Assembly: GCA_018402235.1 (NCBI GenBank)
Contig: JAGYJJ010000004.1
Coordinates: 827,256-891,255, forward strand
Direction of reading: 5' to 3'
From: Candidatus Nanopelagicales bacterium
GTDB lineage: Bacteria > Actinomycetota > Actinomycetes > S36-B12
Length of the DNA: 64,000 bases
Shown piece by piece: positions 52,473-61,989 of the stretch. Each line of letters begins with the position of its first letter. The stretch's first letter is position 1. The notes under the pieces were generated by a model that had not been told where the DNA came from, made no database searches, and was given only the letters and a program-made list of their open reading frames with translations. Position numbers and translations under genes: made by a program.

Positions 52473-53885
52473 TCAGCGACGGTTGAGGCGTTTAGCGAAC
52501 CCCTGGACCCCGCCTACGAGCCCCCCAGGCGCTGCAAGGACCACGAGAACTACCAGGATTCCGTAGAGGAAGTTCGGGGCATTGTTGGTGATTTGGTCGT
52601 CCCAACCCCGGTCAGCGGACACGTCCAAGACGAATTCGGGTAGCCAGACCAAGATGACGGCACCGATCATGGCTCCGATGAGTGACGTTCGGCCTCCAAG
52701 GACGATGCCCACGAGCAAAGACAGGGAAAGCCCGAGAGTGAAGGCCCCTGGGCCCACGAAACTGAGGATCTGCGCAAACACGGCCCCCGCGAGGGCCGCG
52801 AACAGGCTGCTCACGACGAAGGCTGAGATCTTCGATCCCGCTGGGGAAATGCCCGAGACGGCGGCCGCCACCGGGTCATCTCGAACTGCTTGCCAGACCC
52901 GTCCCTGGCGTCCGCGCACAAGGTTCAAGGCAACGAAACCCACGATGCAGGCAACCGCGATCGCGACAGAGGCCTGCCACTGCTCGATGACGAACCCAGC
53001 GTCGAGGCCGTCAATGGCCGAAACATCCGAACCGAGGTCTCCCTCCACACCGAAGGCCTCGTCGTCGAATGCCTCCTCGGGCACGACATCGTCCGTGGTG
53101 AAACCATCGTTGGTGGAGAAGTCGTCGTCGCTCAGGAAGTCGTCGTCGGACAAAAAGTCGTCGTCACCGAGAAAATCGTCGTCGGACAAAAAGTCGTCGT
53201 CGCTCAGGAAATCCTCATCCGAAAGAAAGTCATCACCGGCGAAATCGTCTTCGATAACGGCCTGCTCGTCCGTGAATAAGTCATCCGGAAGTTCCTCGTA
53301 CAACGGTTCATCGCCCCCACCAAGAAATTCGTCGGTCGATGCATCATCCGTGAGGCCGCCGGTAGCAGCTGCGTAACCGCCAGCAGGGTAGGGAACTTGG
53401 ATCATTAAGCCGTTCTCGCCGCCGAGTAAGCCGGGAAAACGATTAGCGATGGCGGGGACTCCCACGGCGATGCCCAGTGTTAAACCTGCGAGGTACGGAC
53501 CCTTAAGACGCGCGGCAATGCCACCGATCAGCAAACCGAAGACAACTCCGCCGATTCCGGCGAACACCATCGACCAGACAGCGTTCCATGGAGTACCCAA
53601 GATGGGCACGGTCTGCCAATTCAATGACGTCAGGGCGAATATGTAGCCGCCCACGGCCATCAATGCGCCGTTGCCGAGTGACACTTGTCCGGAAAGCCCA
53701 ACGAGGATCGTCATGCCGAACATTGCTGTCGCGTACATCGCCGCGGTAGCCAGGTAGTAGCTCAGCAGCGGATCGATGAACTGATTGATCCAAGTCAAGA
53801 GCCCGAAGATGACCAAGGCGATCAGGGCATGGCTGACCAGTCGAGTTCCCGGTAGTCGCTCCGTAAGGCTAGTGAGTCGCGACAT
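52473..53885 (-). CDS. livM: LivM-type ABC permease with acidic repeat insert
   Basis: Inner membrane permease of the branched-chain amino acid importer family, 470 residues. Helices near 20-40, 44-64, 70-90, 103-125 and 130-148 precede the insert; helices near 305-323, 354-375, 378-398, 404-420 and 440-458 follow. GLSGQVSLGNGALMAVGGY and the coupling loop VWQAVRDDPVAAAVSGISP are typical. Between GGENGLMIQ (about 158) and helix 6 there is an acidic insert of roughly 120 residues with D-D-D-F-L-S/G repeats (about 215-258), replacing a usually short loop. The topology puts this loop outside the cell. ATG 53885 shares one base with the livH stop; GTG 53888 is an alternative. Confidence 0.92.
   Translation of the reverse strand: MSRLTSLTERLPGTRLVSHALIALVIFGLLTWINQFIDPLLSYYLATAAMYATAMFGMTILVGLSGQVSLGNGALMAVGGYIFALTSLNWQTVPILGTPWNAVWSMVFAGIGGVVFGLLIGGIAARLKGPYLAGLTLGIAVGVPAIANRFPGLLGGENGLMIQVPYPAGGYAAATGGLTDDASTDEFLGGGDEPLYEELPDDLFTDEQAVIEDDFAGDDFLSDEDFLSDDDFLSDDDFLGDDDFLSDDDFLSDDDFSTNDGFTTDDVVPEEAFDDEAFGVEGDLGSDVSAIDGLDAGFVIEQWQASVAIAVACIVGFVALNLVRGRQGRVWQAVRDDPVAAAVSGISPAGSKISAFVVSSLFAALAGAVFAQILSFVGPGAFTLGLSLSLLVGIVLGGRTSLIGAMIGAVILVWLPEFVLDVSADRGWDDQITNNAPNFLYGILVVLVVLAAPGGLVGGVQGFAKRLNRR
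53115..53249 (-). repeat. 18-base tandem repeats encoding D-D-D-F-L-S units in livM
   Basis: About seven six-residue units, from E-D-D-F-A-G and D-D-F-L-S to D-E-D-F-L-S, then D-D-D-F-L-S/G several times, ending D-D-D-F-S-T. The codons vary at silent positions (TTC CTG AGC, TTT TTG TCC, TTT CTC GGT, TTT CTT TCG), while the residues are kept. Confidence 0.9.
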
Positions 53886-54763
53886 CACACGGTCCGAGCC
53901 TTGTGGTGGGTGAACACACCCTCGGGCTTGAACAACAAGTTGACGACGAGCAGGACGAGCGCAACGACCGGGGCGTTGCTGGAATCTGTGTAGCCAGATA
54001 CGAGTGAGATCACCAGTCCGGTGCCGATTCCGAAGGCCACCGCGCCTACCAAACTGTCAAGGCCGCCGATAACCGCCGCGGTGAAGGCGAAAACCAAAAA
54101 GACATCGAAGGCAGTGGGTGAGAGCGTTGTCAATGGCGCAACCAGCACACCGGCCACAGCCCCTACGAATCCCGCAATTGCCCAACCGAGAACCAACATG
54201 CGACTCACGCGCACACCCGATAGTCGGGCCACTTCAGGGTTGAACGCCGACGCCCGCATGGCGAGACCGACAGACGTGCGAGTGAAGACGATTGTTAACG
54301 CCAGCACCAATACGATGACTGTCACGACCACCAGGAGGTCGTACGGGGAAAATGGCCATACACGCCCACCGATTTCGAAGCCCGTGTTCCTGATCGGCGG
54401 CGGGAACGCCTTACCGTCTCCACCCCAGATCATTCCAGCGAACGCTTCCAACGCGATGAGTACGCCAAACGTCGCGATGATCGCGCCGGAGGTATCCATG
54501 CGCTTGACCGGCCGAATCACCAGGAAGTGGACGATCACGCCGAGCACCAGGCCAGAGGCCAATGCAGCCGCAAGTGCAAGCAGCCACGATCCCGTCAGGT
54601 CCCGAACCGTCAAGGCTATGAAAGTGGTGAACATCGCCTGCGCCAGTTGCGCAAAGTTCACAACGCGTGTCGATCGCCACACCAGCACTAGGGCGAGCGC
54701 CATCAACGCGATGATCACACCCGACGAGATGCCGCCGAGGAAATAGTCGATGAAGTTCGTCAT
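53885..54763 (-). CDS. livH: LivH-type ABC permease
   Basis: Second permease of the importer, 292 residues with about eight hydrophobic helices. It starts MTNFIDYFLGGISSGVIIAL; GLAMRASAFNPEVARLSGVR is the cytoplasmic coupling loop and FAFTAAVIGGLDSLVGAVAF is the conserved late helix. It overlaps livM by one to four bases and follows livF by 27 bases. No insert is seen, unlike its LivM partner. Confidence 0.93.
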   Translation of the reverse strand: MTNFIDYFLGGISSGVIIALMALALVLVWRSTRVVNFAQLAQAMFTTFIALTVRDLTGSWLLALAAALASGLVLGVIVHFLVIRPVKRMDTSGAIIATFGVLIALEAFAGMIWGGDGKAFPPPIRNTGFEIGGRVWPFSPYDLLVVVTVIVLVLALTIVFTRTSVGLAMRASAFNPEVARLSGVRVSRMLVLGWAIAGFVGAVAGVLVAPLTTLSPTAFDVFLVFAFTAAVIGGLDSLVGAVAFGIGTGLVISLVSGYTDSSNAPVVALVLLVVNLLFKPEGVFTHHKARTV

Positions 54764-54790
54764 CGGTCGTTGTCCTCCCCCGCATGCACG

Positions 54791-55495
54791 TCAGTAGCCC
54801 AGGTACGCATGACGCAACTCCTCGTCCTGTGCGATCTCTTGCGCAGGTCCGCTCTTGACGATCTCCCCGAGGTTCAACACGATGCCGGTTTTGGCAACAC
54901 GCAAGGCAGTGGTTGCGTTCTGCTCAACCAGAAGAACGGCCAGTCCGGAGTCCTTCGCCATGGTGCCGACCAATTCGAGGATCTGCGTAACGATCAACGG
55001 AGCCAGACCAAGCGATGGTTCGTCGAGCAGGAGCACCTGCGGACCGGTCATCAATGCTCGACCAATGGCCAGTTGCTGGCGCTCACCACCGCTGAGGGTG
55101 TCCGCACCGAGGGATCGACGCTCGCCCAACACAGGGAACAGCGTGTAGGCGCGCGTGAGTGAGGTATTGCGCTGGGCATGCGTGCGCCACATACCCCCGA
55201 GTTTCAGGTTCTCCTCGACCGTGAGGTCGGGAATGGTCGAGCGACCCTCGGGCACTAGCGCAATACCCATCCGAACTACGTCCTCGGGCTTGCGCCCGGT
55301 GATGTCCGTGTCGTTGAACGTCACGCGGCCGGACTGCGGCTTCTCTAGACCGGCGAGTGTGCGCATCAATGTGGACTTACCCGCGCCGTTTGCGCCAATA
55401 ACCGCGGTAACGCGGCCGGGGGGTACTTCGAGGGAGACGCCCTTCAACGCTTGAACGGCGCCGTAGCTGACCGATAGGTCCTCGATGGTCAACAT
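54791..55495 (-). CDS. livF: LivF-type ABC ATP-binding protein
   Basis: ATPase subunit, 234 residues. Walker A is GANGAGKSTLMRT, the signature LSGGERQQLAIGRAL, Walker B LLLDEPSLGLAP and the H-loop position LLVEQN, where Gln-Asn replaces His as in most LivF proteins. The start ATG 55495 shares one base with the livG stop, so the two ATPases are translationally coupled. Confidence 0.94.
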   Translation of the reverse strand: MLTIEDLSVSYGAVQALKGVSLEVPPGRVTAVIGANGAGKSTLMRTLAGLEKPQSGRVTFNDTDITGRKPEDVVRMGIALVPEGRSTIPDLTVEENLKLGGMWRTHAQRNTSLTRAYTLFPVLGERRSLGADTLSGGERQQLAIGRALMTGPQVLLLDEPSLGLAPLIVTQILELVGTMAKDSGLAVLLVEQNATTALRVAKTGIVLNLGEIVKSGPAQEIAQDEELRHAYLGY

Positions 55496-56290
55496 CAGGC
55501 GCCGACCTCTTCTTCTTCGCCGAGGTAGGCCGCGAGCACTGCCGGGTCGTTACGCACTTCATCCGGGCTTCCCGCGGCGATGACCTTGCCAGCATCGAGC
55601 ACCCAGATGAGATCGCATACCGCCATGACAAGTTCCATGTGGTGCTCCACGAGCAACACCGTGCGCTCGGGTGTCCAACTGCGGATCAAGCGTCCGAGTT
55701 CGGCCATGTCGCCGGCACCGATGCCACCCGCGGGTTCATCGAGCAAGAGCACCTTGGGATCACTGACGAGGGCACGAGCAAGCGCCACGCGCTTTTGCAC
55801 CGGGTAGGGCATCTCACCTGGAAGCCTGTTCGCCTCCTCGAGCACGCCCAGTTCAGCCATCGCTGCCTCGGCGCGCTCTCGAATCTTGCGCTGCTCGACG
55901 TCGACCCAGGGCAGCGCCAGCGAGTCAGCAACGATTCCACTCTTCACGGTGCCCGAAGCCCCGAGCATCACGTTCTCTAGTGCACTGAGCGATGGAAACA
56001 GCCCCACACCCTGCAATGTCCGCGGAGATACCCATCTTCGACAGATGGTGCGTCTTGATGTGGCGCAGCCGCTTGCCGTCGAATTTCACCTTGCCAGAAT
56101 CGGGCTTCACGAATCCGGTCATGACGTTGAAGACGGTGGTCTTGCCCGCACCGTTGGGACCGATCAGTCCGGTGACTGACCCCTCGGGGATACCGATGCT
56201 CACTTCATTGAGGATCTGCAGGCCACCGAAGGACACACTTATGTCCACGGTCTGGAGCAGAGGATGTGTGAGCGGAAGGTGATACTTCAC
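55495..56290 (-). CDS. livG: LivG-type ABC ATP-binding protein, reading frame broken by one extra base
   Basis: Second ATPase subunit. The first part has Walker A GPNGAGKTTVFNVMTGFVKP and ends at HHLSKMGIS; the rest continues in another frame as RTLQGVGLFPSLSALENVML. Walker B is LLLDEPAGGIG and the H-loop LLVEHH. The segment before Walker B reads MPYPVQKRVALARAL instead of the usual LSxGQ signature, so the signature itself may be weak or degenerate. Removing one base at about 56023 restores GISRTLQGVGLF, which fits the family perfectly. The repaired protein is about 264 residues. As written it is truncated. Confidence 0.9.
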
Positions 56291-56396
56291 GCAGACACCC
56301 TCCCGCCGGACGAGGCGCCCAGGCAGGCGGCGCCGAATGGTCAGGACAGTGTGTACGGCAGATGAACGCCGGTCAACCGAAAATCACAGGGAAATG

Positions 56397-56426
56397 AAAA
56401 AGGCCCAGCAGATGCCGGGCCCTTTT
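56397..56426 (-). terminator. intrinsic terminator after rplA
   Basis: On the minus strand, AAAAGGGCCC, a 10-base loop, GGGCCTTTTT: a GC-rich stem followed by a run of T, ending some 15-45 bases past the rplA stop. Confidence 0.8.
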
Positions 56427-56439
56427 CCTGTGTTCGGGT

Positions 56440-57141
56440 CTAAAGGTCGTCGTCCTCGTTCTTGGCCGGGTCGATCGGGATACCCGGGCCCATCGTTGAC
56501 GACATCGTGGCCTTTTTTATGTAGCGGCCCTTGGCAGCCGATGGCTTCAGGCGGTTGATCTCATCCACCACTGCCGTGAAGTTCTCCGCGAGTTGGTCGG
56601 CTCCAAAAGAGGCCTTGCCAATCGGGAACTGCAGATTGGAGTGCTTGTCGAGACGGAACTCGATCTTGCCGCCCTTGATGTCGCCCACGGCCTTGGCGAC
56701 GTCCATCGTGACGGTGCCGGTCTTGGGGTTGGGCATCAAGCCACGCGGGCCCAGGACCTTGCCGAGCGTGCCGACCTTGCCCATGAGATCAGGTGTGGCG
56801 ACCACGGCATCGAAGTCGGTCCAGCCGCCCTTGACCTTCTCGAGCATGTCGTCCGAACCGACGTAATCGGCTCCAGCAGCTCGCGCCTCCTCGGCCTTTT
56901 CGCCACCGGCGAATACCAGCACGCGGGCGGTCTTGCCGGTGCCGTGCGGGAGATTGACGGTGCCGCGGACCATCTGATCGGCCTTGCGGGGATCCACCCC
57001 AAGACGCATCGAGATATCGATGGTCGGGTCGAACTTGGTCGAGACCGAATCCTTAATGATCTTGATCGCACCCACGGGGCTGTAGATCTTGTCGGCCTCG
57101 ATTTTCTCGGCCGCTTGGCGGTATGCCTTACTGCGCTTCAT
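56440..57141 (-). CDS. rplA: 50S ribosomal protein L1
   Basis: L1 forms the stalk that moves deacylated tRNA, and often represses its own operon. [20 protein letters not shown] starts the protein; [20 protein letters not shown] and [20 protein letters not shown] are the conserved RNA-binding parts. ATG 57141 is chosen as the family start. 233 residues. Confidence 0.97.
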   Translation of the reverse strand: MKRSKAYRQAAEKIEADKIYSPVGAIKIIKDSVSTKFDPTIDISMRLGVDPRKADQMVRGTVNLPHGTGKTARVLVFAGGEKAEEARAAGADYVGSDDMLEKVKGGWTDFDAVVATPDLMGKVGTLGKVLGPRGLMPNPKTGTVTMDVAKAVGDIKGGKIEFRLDKHSNLQFPIGKASFGADQLAENFTAVVDEINRLKPSAAKGRYIKKATMSSTMGPGIPIDPAKNEDDDL

Positions 57142-57231
57142 CTCTGCTCTCCTTATTTGGCAGTTGTGGTTGGCGAGCCGCGCTGGCTCTCCCACACTCT
57201 TGTTCGGTTATTTGGTTGTGTGCCTGCAGTA

Positions 57232-57663
57232 CTACGCGGTGACGGTGATGCCCATCTGACGCGCAGTTCCTTCGATGATCTTCATCGCGGCCTCAACATC
57301 GTTGGCGTTGAGGTCGGGCATCTTGGTCTCGGCGATCTCGCGCACCTGATCCTTGGTGATCGAACCGGCCTTGACGGTGTGCGGGGTTCCCGAACCCTTG
57401 GGAATGCCCGCGGCCTTCAAGATCAACTTGGCGGCGGGCGGTGTCTTCAAGATGAAGTCGAAGGAACGGTCTTCGAACACCGTGATCTCGACTGGGATGA
57501 CCGTGCCGCGCTTGTCTTCCGTGGCGGCGTTGTAAGCCTTGCAGAAGTCCATGATGTTGACGCCGTGCTGGCCGAGTGCTGGGCCCACGGGAGGAGCCGG
57601 GTTGGCCTGGCCTGCCTCGATCTGCAACTTGATCAGGCCAGTGACCTTCTTCTTGGGTGCCAT
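57232..57663 (-). CDS. rplK: 50S ribosomal protein L11
   Basis: L11 forms the GTPase-associated centre. It has [40 protein letters not shown] and ends [15 protein letters not shown]. 143 residues; 52 bases from the nusG stop. Confidence 0.97.
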   Translation of the reverse strand: MAPKKKVTGLIKLQIEAGQANPAPPVGPALGQHGVNIMDFCKAYNAATEDKRGTVIPVEITVFEDRSFDFILKTPPAAKLILKAAGIPKGSGTPHTVKAGSITKDQVREIAETKMPDLNANDVEAAMKIIEGTARQMGITVTA

Positions 57664-57686
57664 TGTCTTCTTCCTCTTGTTTGCTT

Positions 57687-57748
57687 AGTTCTCGTCGATC
57701 TGGCTCAACGCCAGCTCAGTTCTTGTCGATCTGGCTGAACGCCAACTC
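57687..57748 (-). repeat. 31-base tandem duplication at the nusG stop codon
   Basis: Units 57687-57717 and 57718-57748 match at 28 of 31 bases. The upstream unit encodes the last residues [10 protein letters not shown] of NusG; the second copy would encode [10 protein letters not shown] with a TAA, but in a frame shifted by one base, so NusG stops at the TGA between them. Confidence 0.85.
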
Positions 57749-58654
57749 AACGGGGGTCTCGCGTCCGAAGATCTCGACCAGGCCGGTCACCTTCTGGGCT
57801 TCGATGTTGATCTCGGAGATCGTGGCGTGCAAAGTAGCGAACGGCCCATCGACCACCGTCACAGAATCGCCCACCGAGAAGTCGATCTCGATAGGCGTGG
57901 CGGCCGCCGCAGCGGCTTCGCCGATGCTGGTCGGGCCGGCAGCCGCAGCAGGCTTCTTCTCTGGCGTGGGGGCAAGGATCGCCACTACTTCGTCCAAGGA
58001 CAACGGAGCGGGCGAGTGCCCATGACCGACGAAGCCGGTCACACCGGGCGTATGACGAACCACACCCCATGACTCATCCGTTAGGTCCATCCGAACCAGG
58101 ACGTAACCGGGGAACTTGTTGCGCTTGACCTGCTTGCGCACACCGCTTTTGATCTCGGTGACCTCTTCCATCGGAACCTCGACCTGGAAGATGTAGTCCT
58201 CCATGTTGAGCGTGGTGGTGCGCGCCTCAACGTTGCCCTTCACCTTGTTCTCGTAACCGGAGTACGAGTGAACTACGTACCAATCACCCGGAGCGATGCG
58301 CATCTCCTGGCGGAATGCCTCGACCGGATCGATCTCCTCTTCGACGACTTCTTCGGCAGCTTCGGCTGAGTCCGCTTCAACTGCGTCCGCTTCAACTGCG
58401 TCCGCTTCAACTAGAGCGTCGGCAGCGGATTCCGCAGCAAGGTCGGCATCGCCGGCCGCGTCCGCAATCTCCTGCGCCTCAGCAACGACCTCTGCCTCGG
58501 CTTCGGCTTCGGCCTCGTCGATTAAGACGTCGTCGGCGGAGGTGGTCGGCTCGGTGAACTCGATCGCGTCGCCAGCAGGCTGACTCACATCAGACTGGTT
58601 CGCGTTCTCACCGACCGAGAACGGGTCGATCGATGGCTGGTCCTGCTCGGACAC
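57716..58654 (-). CDS. nusG: transcription termination/antitermination factor NusG
   Basis: NusG couples RNA polymerase to Rho or the ribosome. An acidic, Ala/Glu-rich N-terminal extension of about 115 residues precedes the NGN domain ([20 protein letters not shown] to [20 protein letters not shown]). A spacer of about 45 residues rich in Ala and Pro follows, then the KOW domain [20 protein letters not shown]. The long acidic arm is typical of actinobacteria. 312 residues. Confidence 0.96.
   Translation of the reverse strand: MSEQDQPSIDPFSVGENANQSDVSQPAGDAIEFTEPTTSADDVLIDEAEAEAEAEVVAEAQEIADAAGDADLAAESAADALVEADAVEADAVEADSAEAAEEVVEEEIDPVEAFRQEMRIAPGDWYVVHSYSGYENKVKGNVEARTTTLNMEDYIFQVEVPMEEVTEIKSGVRKQVKRNKFPGYVLVRMDLTDESWGVVRHTPGVTGFVGHGHSPAPLSLDEVVAILAPTPEKKPAAAAGPTSIGEAAAAAATPIEIDFSVGDSVTVVDGPFATLHATISEINIEAQKVTGLVEIFGRETPVELAFSQIDKN
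58371..58415 (-). repeat. 15-base tandem repeat in the nusG acidic arm
   Basis: Three 15-base units tccgcttcaactgcg (last one ending aga) encode repeated V-E-A-D-A in the acidic N-terminal arm of NusG. Confidence 0.8.
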
Positions 58655-58718
58655 GTCGGTGTTCTCCTTGACTCGTGGTTTCTCGTACTAAGAATCGGGG
58701 GTTGGTGGCGGTTACTCG

Positions 58719-58964
58719 TCAGCCGAAGATGAACAGCACTCCTTCAGTAAAGACGAAGTCGTACGCGGCGATGATCCCGGCCATAACGAGGACGAAGAAC
58801 AGCACCACGGTCGTGTAGGCGATCAACTCCTTGCGCGTGGGCCAGATGACCTTGCGTAACTCGGCGATGACCTGACGGATGAACAGTGCTAGGCGAGCGA
58901 ACGGACCGCGTTCGGGCGCAGCAGCTCCATCGCTGGGCTGCTGACGCTCGTCAACGTCTGCCAT
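58719..58964 (-). CDS. secE: protein translocase subunit SecE
   Basis: SecE clamps SecY in the membrane. An 81-residue protein with an acidic/Gln N-terminus (MADVDERQQPSDGAAAPERG), the amphipathic IRQVIAELRKVIWPTRKEL and one membrane helix (TTVVLFFVLVMAGIIAAYDF). ATG 58964 gives the family start. It lies between tRNA-Trp and nusG, as in other actinobacteria. Confidence 0.95.
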   Translation of the reverse strand: MADVDERQQPSDGAAAPERGPFARLALFIRQVIAELRKVIWPTRKELIAYTTVVLFFVLVMAGIIAAYDFVFTEGVLFIFG

Positions 58965-59021
58965 CGTCTCGCCTTTCACTTTCTTGTGGTCGGCCTCTCG
59001 ACCGTCCAGCGTTCCTGTCAG

Positions 59022-59094
59022 CAGGGCCGAAGGGACTTGAACCCCCAACCGCCGGTTTTGGAGACCGGTGCTCTACCAATTGAGCTACAGCCCT
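59022..59094 (-). tRNA. tRNA-Trp (anticodon CCA)
   Basis: Reading the minus strand, the acceptor AGGGCTG pairs with CGGCCCT; the anticodon loop is CTCCAAA between CCGGT and ACCGG, giving CCA. The T loop GTTCAAGTC is present. The discriminator is G and CCA is not encoded. It stands ahead of secE, the usual actinobacterial position. Confidence 0.96.
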
Positions 59095-59214
59095 CGGACG
59101 GGGCCACGACTACCGACCTGACTACCGTCCAGTAGGCAGGCTGACGCCGAGGTACCGCGGGAGGAGTCTACGGCGCGCCCCGGTCTGTCGACCACCCCGG
59201 CCCTGTTCGTGCCC

Positions 59215-59255
59215 AGATGACGCGCCTGAGATGACGCGCCTGAGATGACGCTGCC
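59215..59255 (+). repeat. 14-base tandem repeat ahead of the aminotransferase gene
   Basis: Two full units agatgacgcgcctg (59215-59228 and 59229-59242) and a partial third (to about 59255) end 11 bases before the GTG of the aminotransferase gene. Confidence 0.8.
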
Positions 59256-59266
59256 AAGATGGAGCC

Positions 59267-60478
59267 GTGACATCTCCGGCATCCCGAGTATCCCGGCGCA
59301 TCGGCGCTATCAGCGAGTCGGCCACCTTGGCGGTCGATGCCAAGGCCAAGGCTCTGGCCGCCGCCGGGCGCCCAGTGATCGGTTTCGGCGCCGGGGAGCC
59401 CGATTTCCCCACGCCGGACTACATCGTGCAAGCGGCCGTTGAGGCCTGCACGGATCCCCGCTGGCACCGGTACACCCCCGCGGGCGGTCTGCCGGTCCTC
59501 AAAGAGGCGATCGCCGCCAAGACACTGCGGGACTCCGGTCTGCAGGTTGGTGCCGACCAGGTTCTGGTGACTAACGGCGGTAAGCAGGCTCTCTACAACG
59601 CTTTCGCCGCGCTGCTCAACCCCGGCGACGAAGTGATCCTGCCGGCGCCGTACTGGACCACCTACCCCGAATCGATTCAGCTTGCCGGCGGGGTTCCGGT
59701 CGAGGTACCCACCGATGAAACCACCGGCTACCGGGCATCCGTTGCGGACTTGGAAGCCGCCCGCACCGACAAAACCACCATGATCGTCTTCGTCTCACCC
59801 TCTAACCCGACAGGTGCGGTCTACTCCCCCGCTGAAGTCGAAGCCATCGGTCGCTGGGCCCTCGAGCACGGGTTGTGGGTGGTGACAGACGAGATCTACG
59901 AGCACCTCGTGTACGGCGATGCGCAGTTCTCCTCGATGCCGGTGCTTGTCCCCGAACTCGCCGATCAGTGCGTGGTGATTAACGGTGTTGCCAAGACATA
60001 CGCCATGACCGGCTGGCGCGTGGGTTGGATGATCGGACCGAAAGACATAGTCAAGGCCGCAACAAATCTGCAATCGCACGCGACATCCAATGTTGCCAAC
60101 GTCTCCCAGGTAGCGGCTCTTGCCGCTGTAAGCGGCGGGCTCGAAGCGGTCGAGGAGATGAAGGTTGCCTTCGACAGGCGTCGCCACTTGATTGTGGGAA
60201 TGCTCAATGCGATATCGGGCGTGAACTGCCCCACCCCGGAAGGCGCCTTTTATGTCTACCCATCGGTGCAGGGTCTCCTCGGCAAGGAGATCCGTGGCGT
60301 AACTCCATCGTCGTCGAGTGAGCTCGCCGCGCTCATCCTCGATGAGGTGGAAGTGGCCGTGGTCCCCGGCGAAGCTTTCGGAACACCCGGCTACCTACGA
60401 CTGTCCTACGCCACCTCGGATGCGAACATCACTGAGGGTGTGCAGCGGATGACTGACCTGTTGACCGAAGTCCGCTAG
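59267..60478 (+). CDS. aspC: class I pyridoxal-phosphate aminotransferase, probably aspartate aminotransferase
   Basis: Transfers an amino group, most likely between aspartate and 2-oxoglutarate. [20 protein letters not shown] starts the core; [11 protein letters not shown] and [11 protein letters not shown] follow. The PLP lysine is in [17 protein letters not shown], and the substrate arginine is in [11 protein letters not shown] 59267 is used; 403 residues. The stop overlaps the murB stop on the other strand by four bases. Confidence 0.93.
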   Translation: MTSPASRVSRRIGAISESATLAVDAKAKALAAAGRPVIGFGAGEPDFPTPDYIVQAAVEACTDPRWHRYTPAGGLPVLKEAIAAKTLRDSGLQVGADQVLVTNGGKQALYNAFAALLNPGDEVILPAPYWTTYPESIQLAGGVPVEVPTDETTGYRASVADLEAARTDKTTMIVFVSPSNPTGAVYSPAEVEAIGRWALEHGLWVVTDEIYEHLVYGDAQFSSMPVLVPELADQCVVINGVAKTYAMTGWRVGWMIGPKDIVKAATNLQSHATSNVANVSQVAALAAVSGGLEAVEEMKVAFDRRRHLIVGMLNAISGVNCPTPEGAFYVYPSVQGLLGKEIRGVTPSSSSELAALILDEVEVAVVPGEAFGTPGYLRLSYATSDANITEGVQRMTDLLTEVR

Positions 60479-61518
60479 AGGGAGCAGCCGATCAGCCGCG
60501 GTTCGGGCGCAAGTTCAATACCGAATCGATCGAATACCCGACTGCGGATCGCACGTGCTAGCTGCACAACGTCTTCACTCGTTGCATTACCTGCGTTGCA
60601 AATCGCGAGTGTGTGCTTGGTGGAAAGACGCGCATCAGATTCCGGTAGCGCGAAGCCACGATCGATGCCGCTGTTCTCGATTAACCATGCAGCACTGACT
60701 TTCACTCCATTACCTGCCGGAAACTTCGGACAGTCCTCTGCTAGGGCACCGGCCACGTGTTCTTCGACAACGGGATTGACAAAAAAAGAACCCACGCTCC
60801 AGGTGTCTGGGTCGGCGTCGTCGAGCACCATGCCCTTATTGCGTCGTAATGCAAGAACTGCATCGCGAACCTGCTGTCCTCCAACAGCATCACCCACGCG
60901 AGCATTGAGTGCGTCTGCCAGCTGCGCGTAATCAACGACAACGGACTCATCCAGCGGCAGGTCGTAGACCACTTCAAGAACCACGAATCGATCGGGCTGA
61001 ACTTTGAGTGCGCTTGTGCGATAGCCAAACTCGCACTCCTCATCGGTCAGTTCGCGCACCGCGCGCTCAATCCGGTCCCACACCCGCACGGACGTGATGA
61101 ATTGCGAAACCTCAGCTCCGTATGCACCCACGTTTTGTATTGGCGTGGCCCCGACCAAGCCTGGAATGCCGCTCAACGGCGCCAGCGAACCCGAACCTGC
61201 CTCAAGTGTTCGGACCACGAGTTGGTCCCACGCCTCCCCGGCAGCTGCGATCACTTGAAGGTGGCCGCCACGATCAGTGAAAGACACACCCGTGGGTGCT
61301 ATCTGCACGACCGTTCCTGGAAATTCTTCGTCTGAGCACACGATGTTGGATCCACCGCCCACGATGAGGCAAGGGCTACCGATGTCGTCGCATTCAACTA
61401 TCGCTTCTATGCAGGCATCTTCCGACCGGGCCACTATCCATCGAGAAACCGGGCCACCGACCCGCAGGGTTGTGTGATCGGCAAAGACCGCAGGACCAAC
61501 GTCTACCGGTGAGGTCAC
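60475..61518 (-). CDS. murB: UDP-N-acetylenolpyruvoylglucosamine reductase
   Basis: MurB reduces enolpyruvyl-UDP-GlcNAc to UDP-MurNAc with FAD and NADPH. The FAD region is [40 protein letters not shown] and [10 protein letters not shown] follow. The catalytic serine is in [18 protein letters not shown] and [12 protein letters not shown] follow near the end. 347 residues, a type I MurB. Confidence 0.96.
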   Translation of the reverse strand: MTSPVDVGPAVFADHTTLRVGGPVSRWIVARSEDACIEAIVECDDIGSPCLIVGGGSNIVCSDEEFPGTVVQIAPTGVSFTDRGGHLQVIAAAGEAWDQLVVRTLEAGSGSLAPLSGIPGLVGATPIQNVGAYGAEVSQFITSVRVWDRIERAVRELTDEECEFGYRTSALKVQPDRFVVLEVVYDLPLDESVVVDYAQLADALNARVGDAVGGQQVRDAVLALRRNKGMVLDDADPDTWSVGSFFVNPVVEEHVAGALAEDCPKFPAGNGVKVSAAWLIENSGIDRGFALPESDARLSTKHTLAICNAGNATSEDVVQLARAIRSRVFDRFGIELAPEPRLIGCSL

Positions 61519-61565
61519 ATCAGAACCCTACGCGGCGATGACGAGTTTCAAAGGGTGCGTTCAGG

Positions 61566-61989
61566 TCAATCGATGCGCACGGTGGCGGTTGCCTTGCCCA
61601 GCACAGTCACACCAGCGCTCACGGCAGCCAGCGTGATCACTGCTCGACCATCGTCGATGGACGTGACCTTGCCTGTCACTTCCAGCAACGCACCCTCGCC
61701 ATCGTCGGGGACCACCACAGGCCGGGTGAACCGGCACCCGTAGTCGAGCAAACGCGAAGGGTCATCGAGCCAATCGGTTACGACGCGAATGGCCAAGCCC
61801 ATGGTCAACATGCCGTGTGCGATCACGTTGGGGAGACCAACATCTGTTGCCACCCGCTCGTTCCAGTGGATCACGTTGAAATCTCCGGATGCACCTGCGT
61901 AGCGGATCAGCGTCTCGCGCGTTATCGGGAAACTCTTCGAGGGCAGCTTCATAGCCGATCGTGATGTCGGACCAATCGCGGGCAACCAT
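61566..61989 (-). CDS. MaoC-like (R)-hydratase subunit HadB-like, reading frame broken by one extra base
   Basis: A hotdog-fold dehydratase or hydratase resembling mycobacterial HadB. The first part, from ATG 61989, reads MVARDWSDITIGYEAALEEF. The rest is in another frame and reads PITRETLIRYAGASGDFNVI followed by HWNERVATDVGLPNVIAHGM with the Asp and His of the hydratase motif. Removing one A of the AAA at 61930-61932 joins them. The repaired length is about 140 residues. It overlaps the upstream MaoC gene by one base. Confidence 0.85.

Noticed and set aside
53115-53249. Regular repeats in livM taken as a possible CRISPR array
   Set aside because: The units are 18 bases, contiguous, without spacers, and code in frame for D-D-D-F-L-S.
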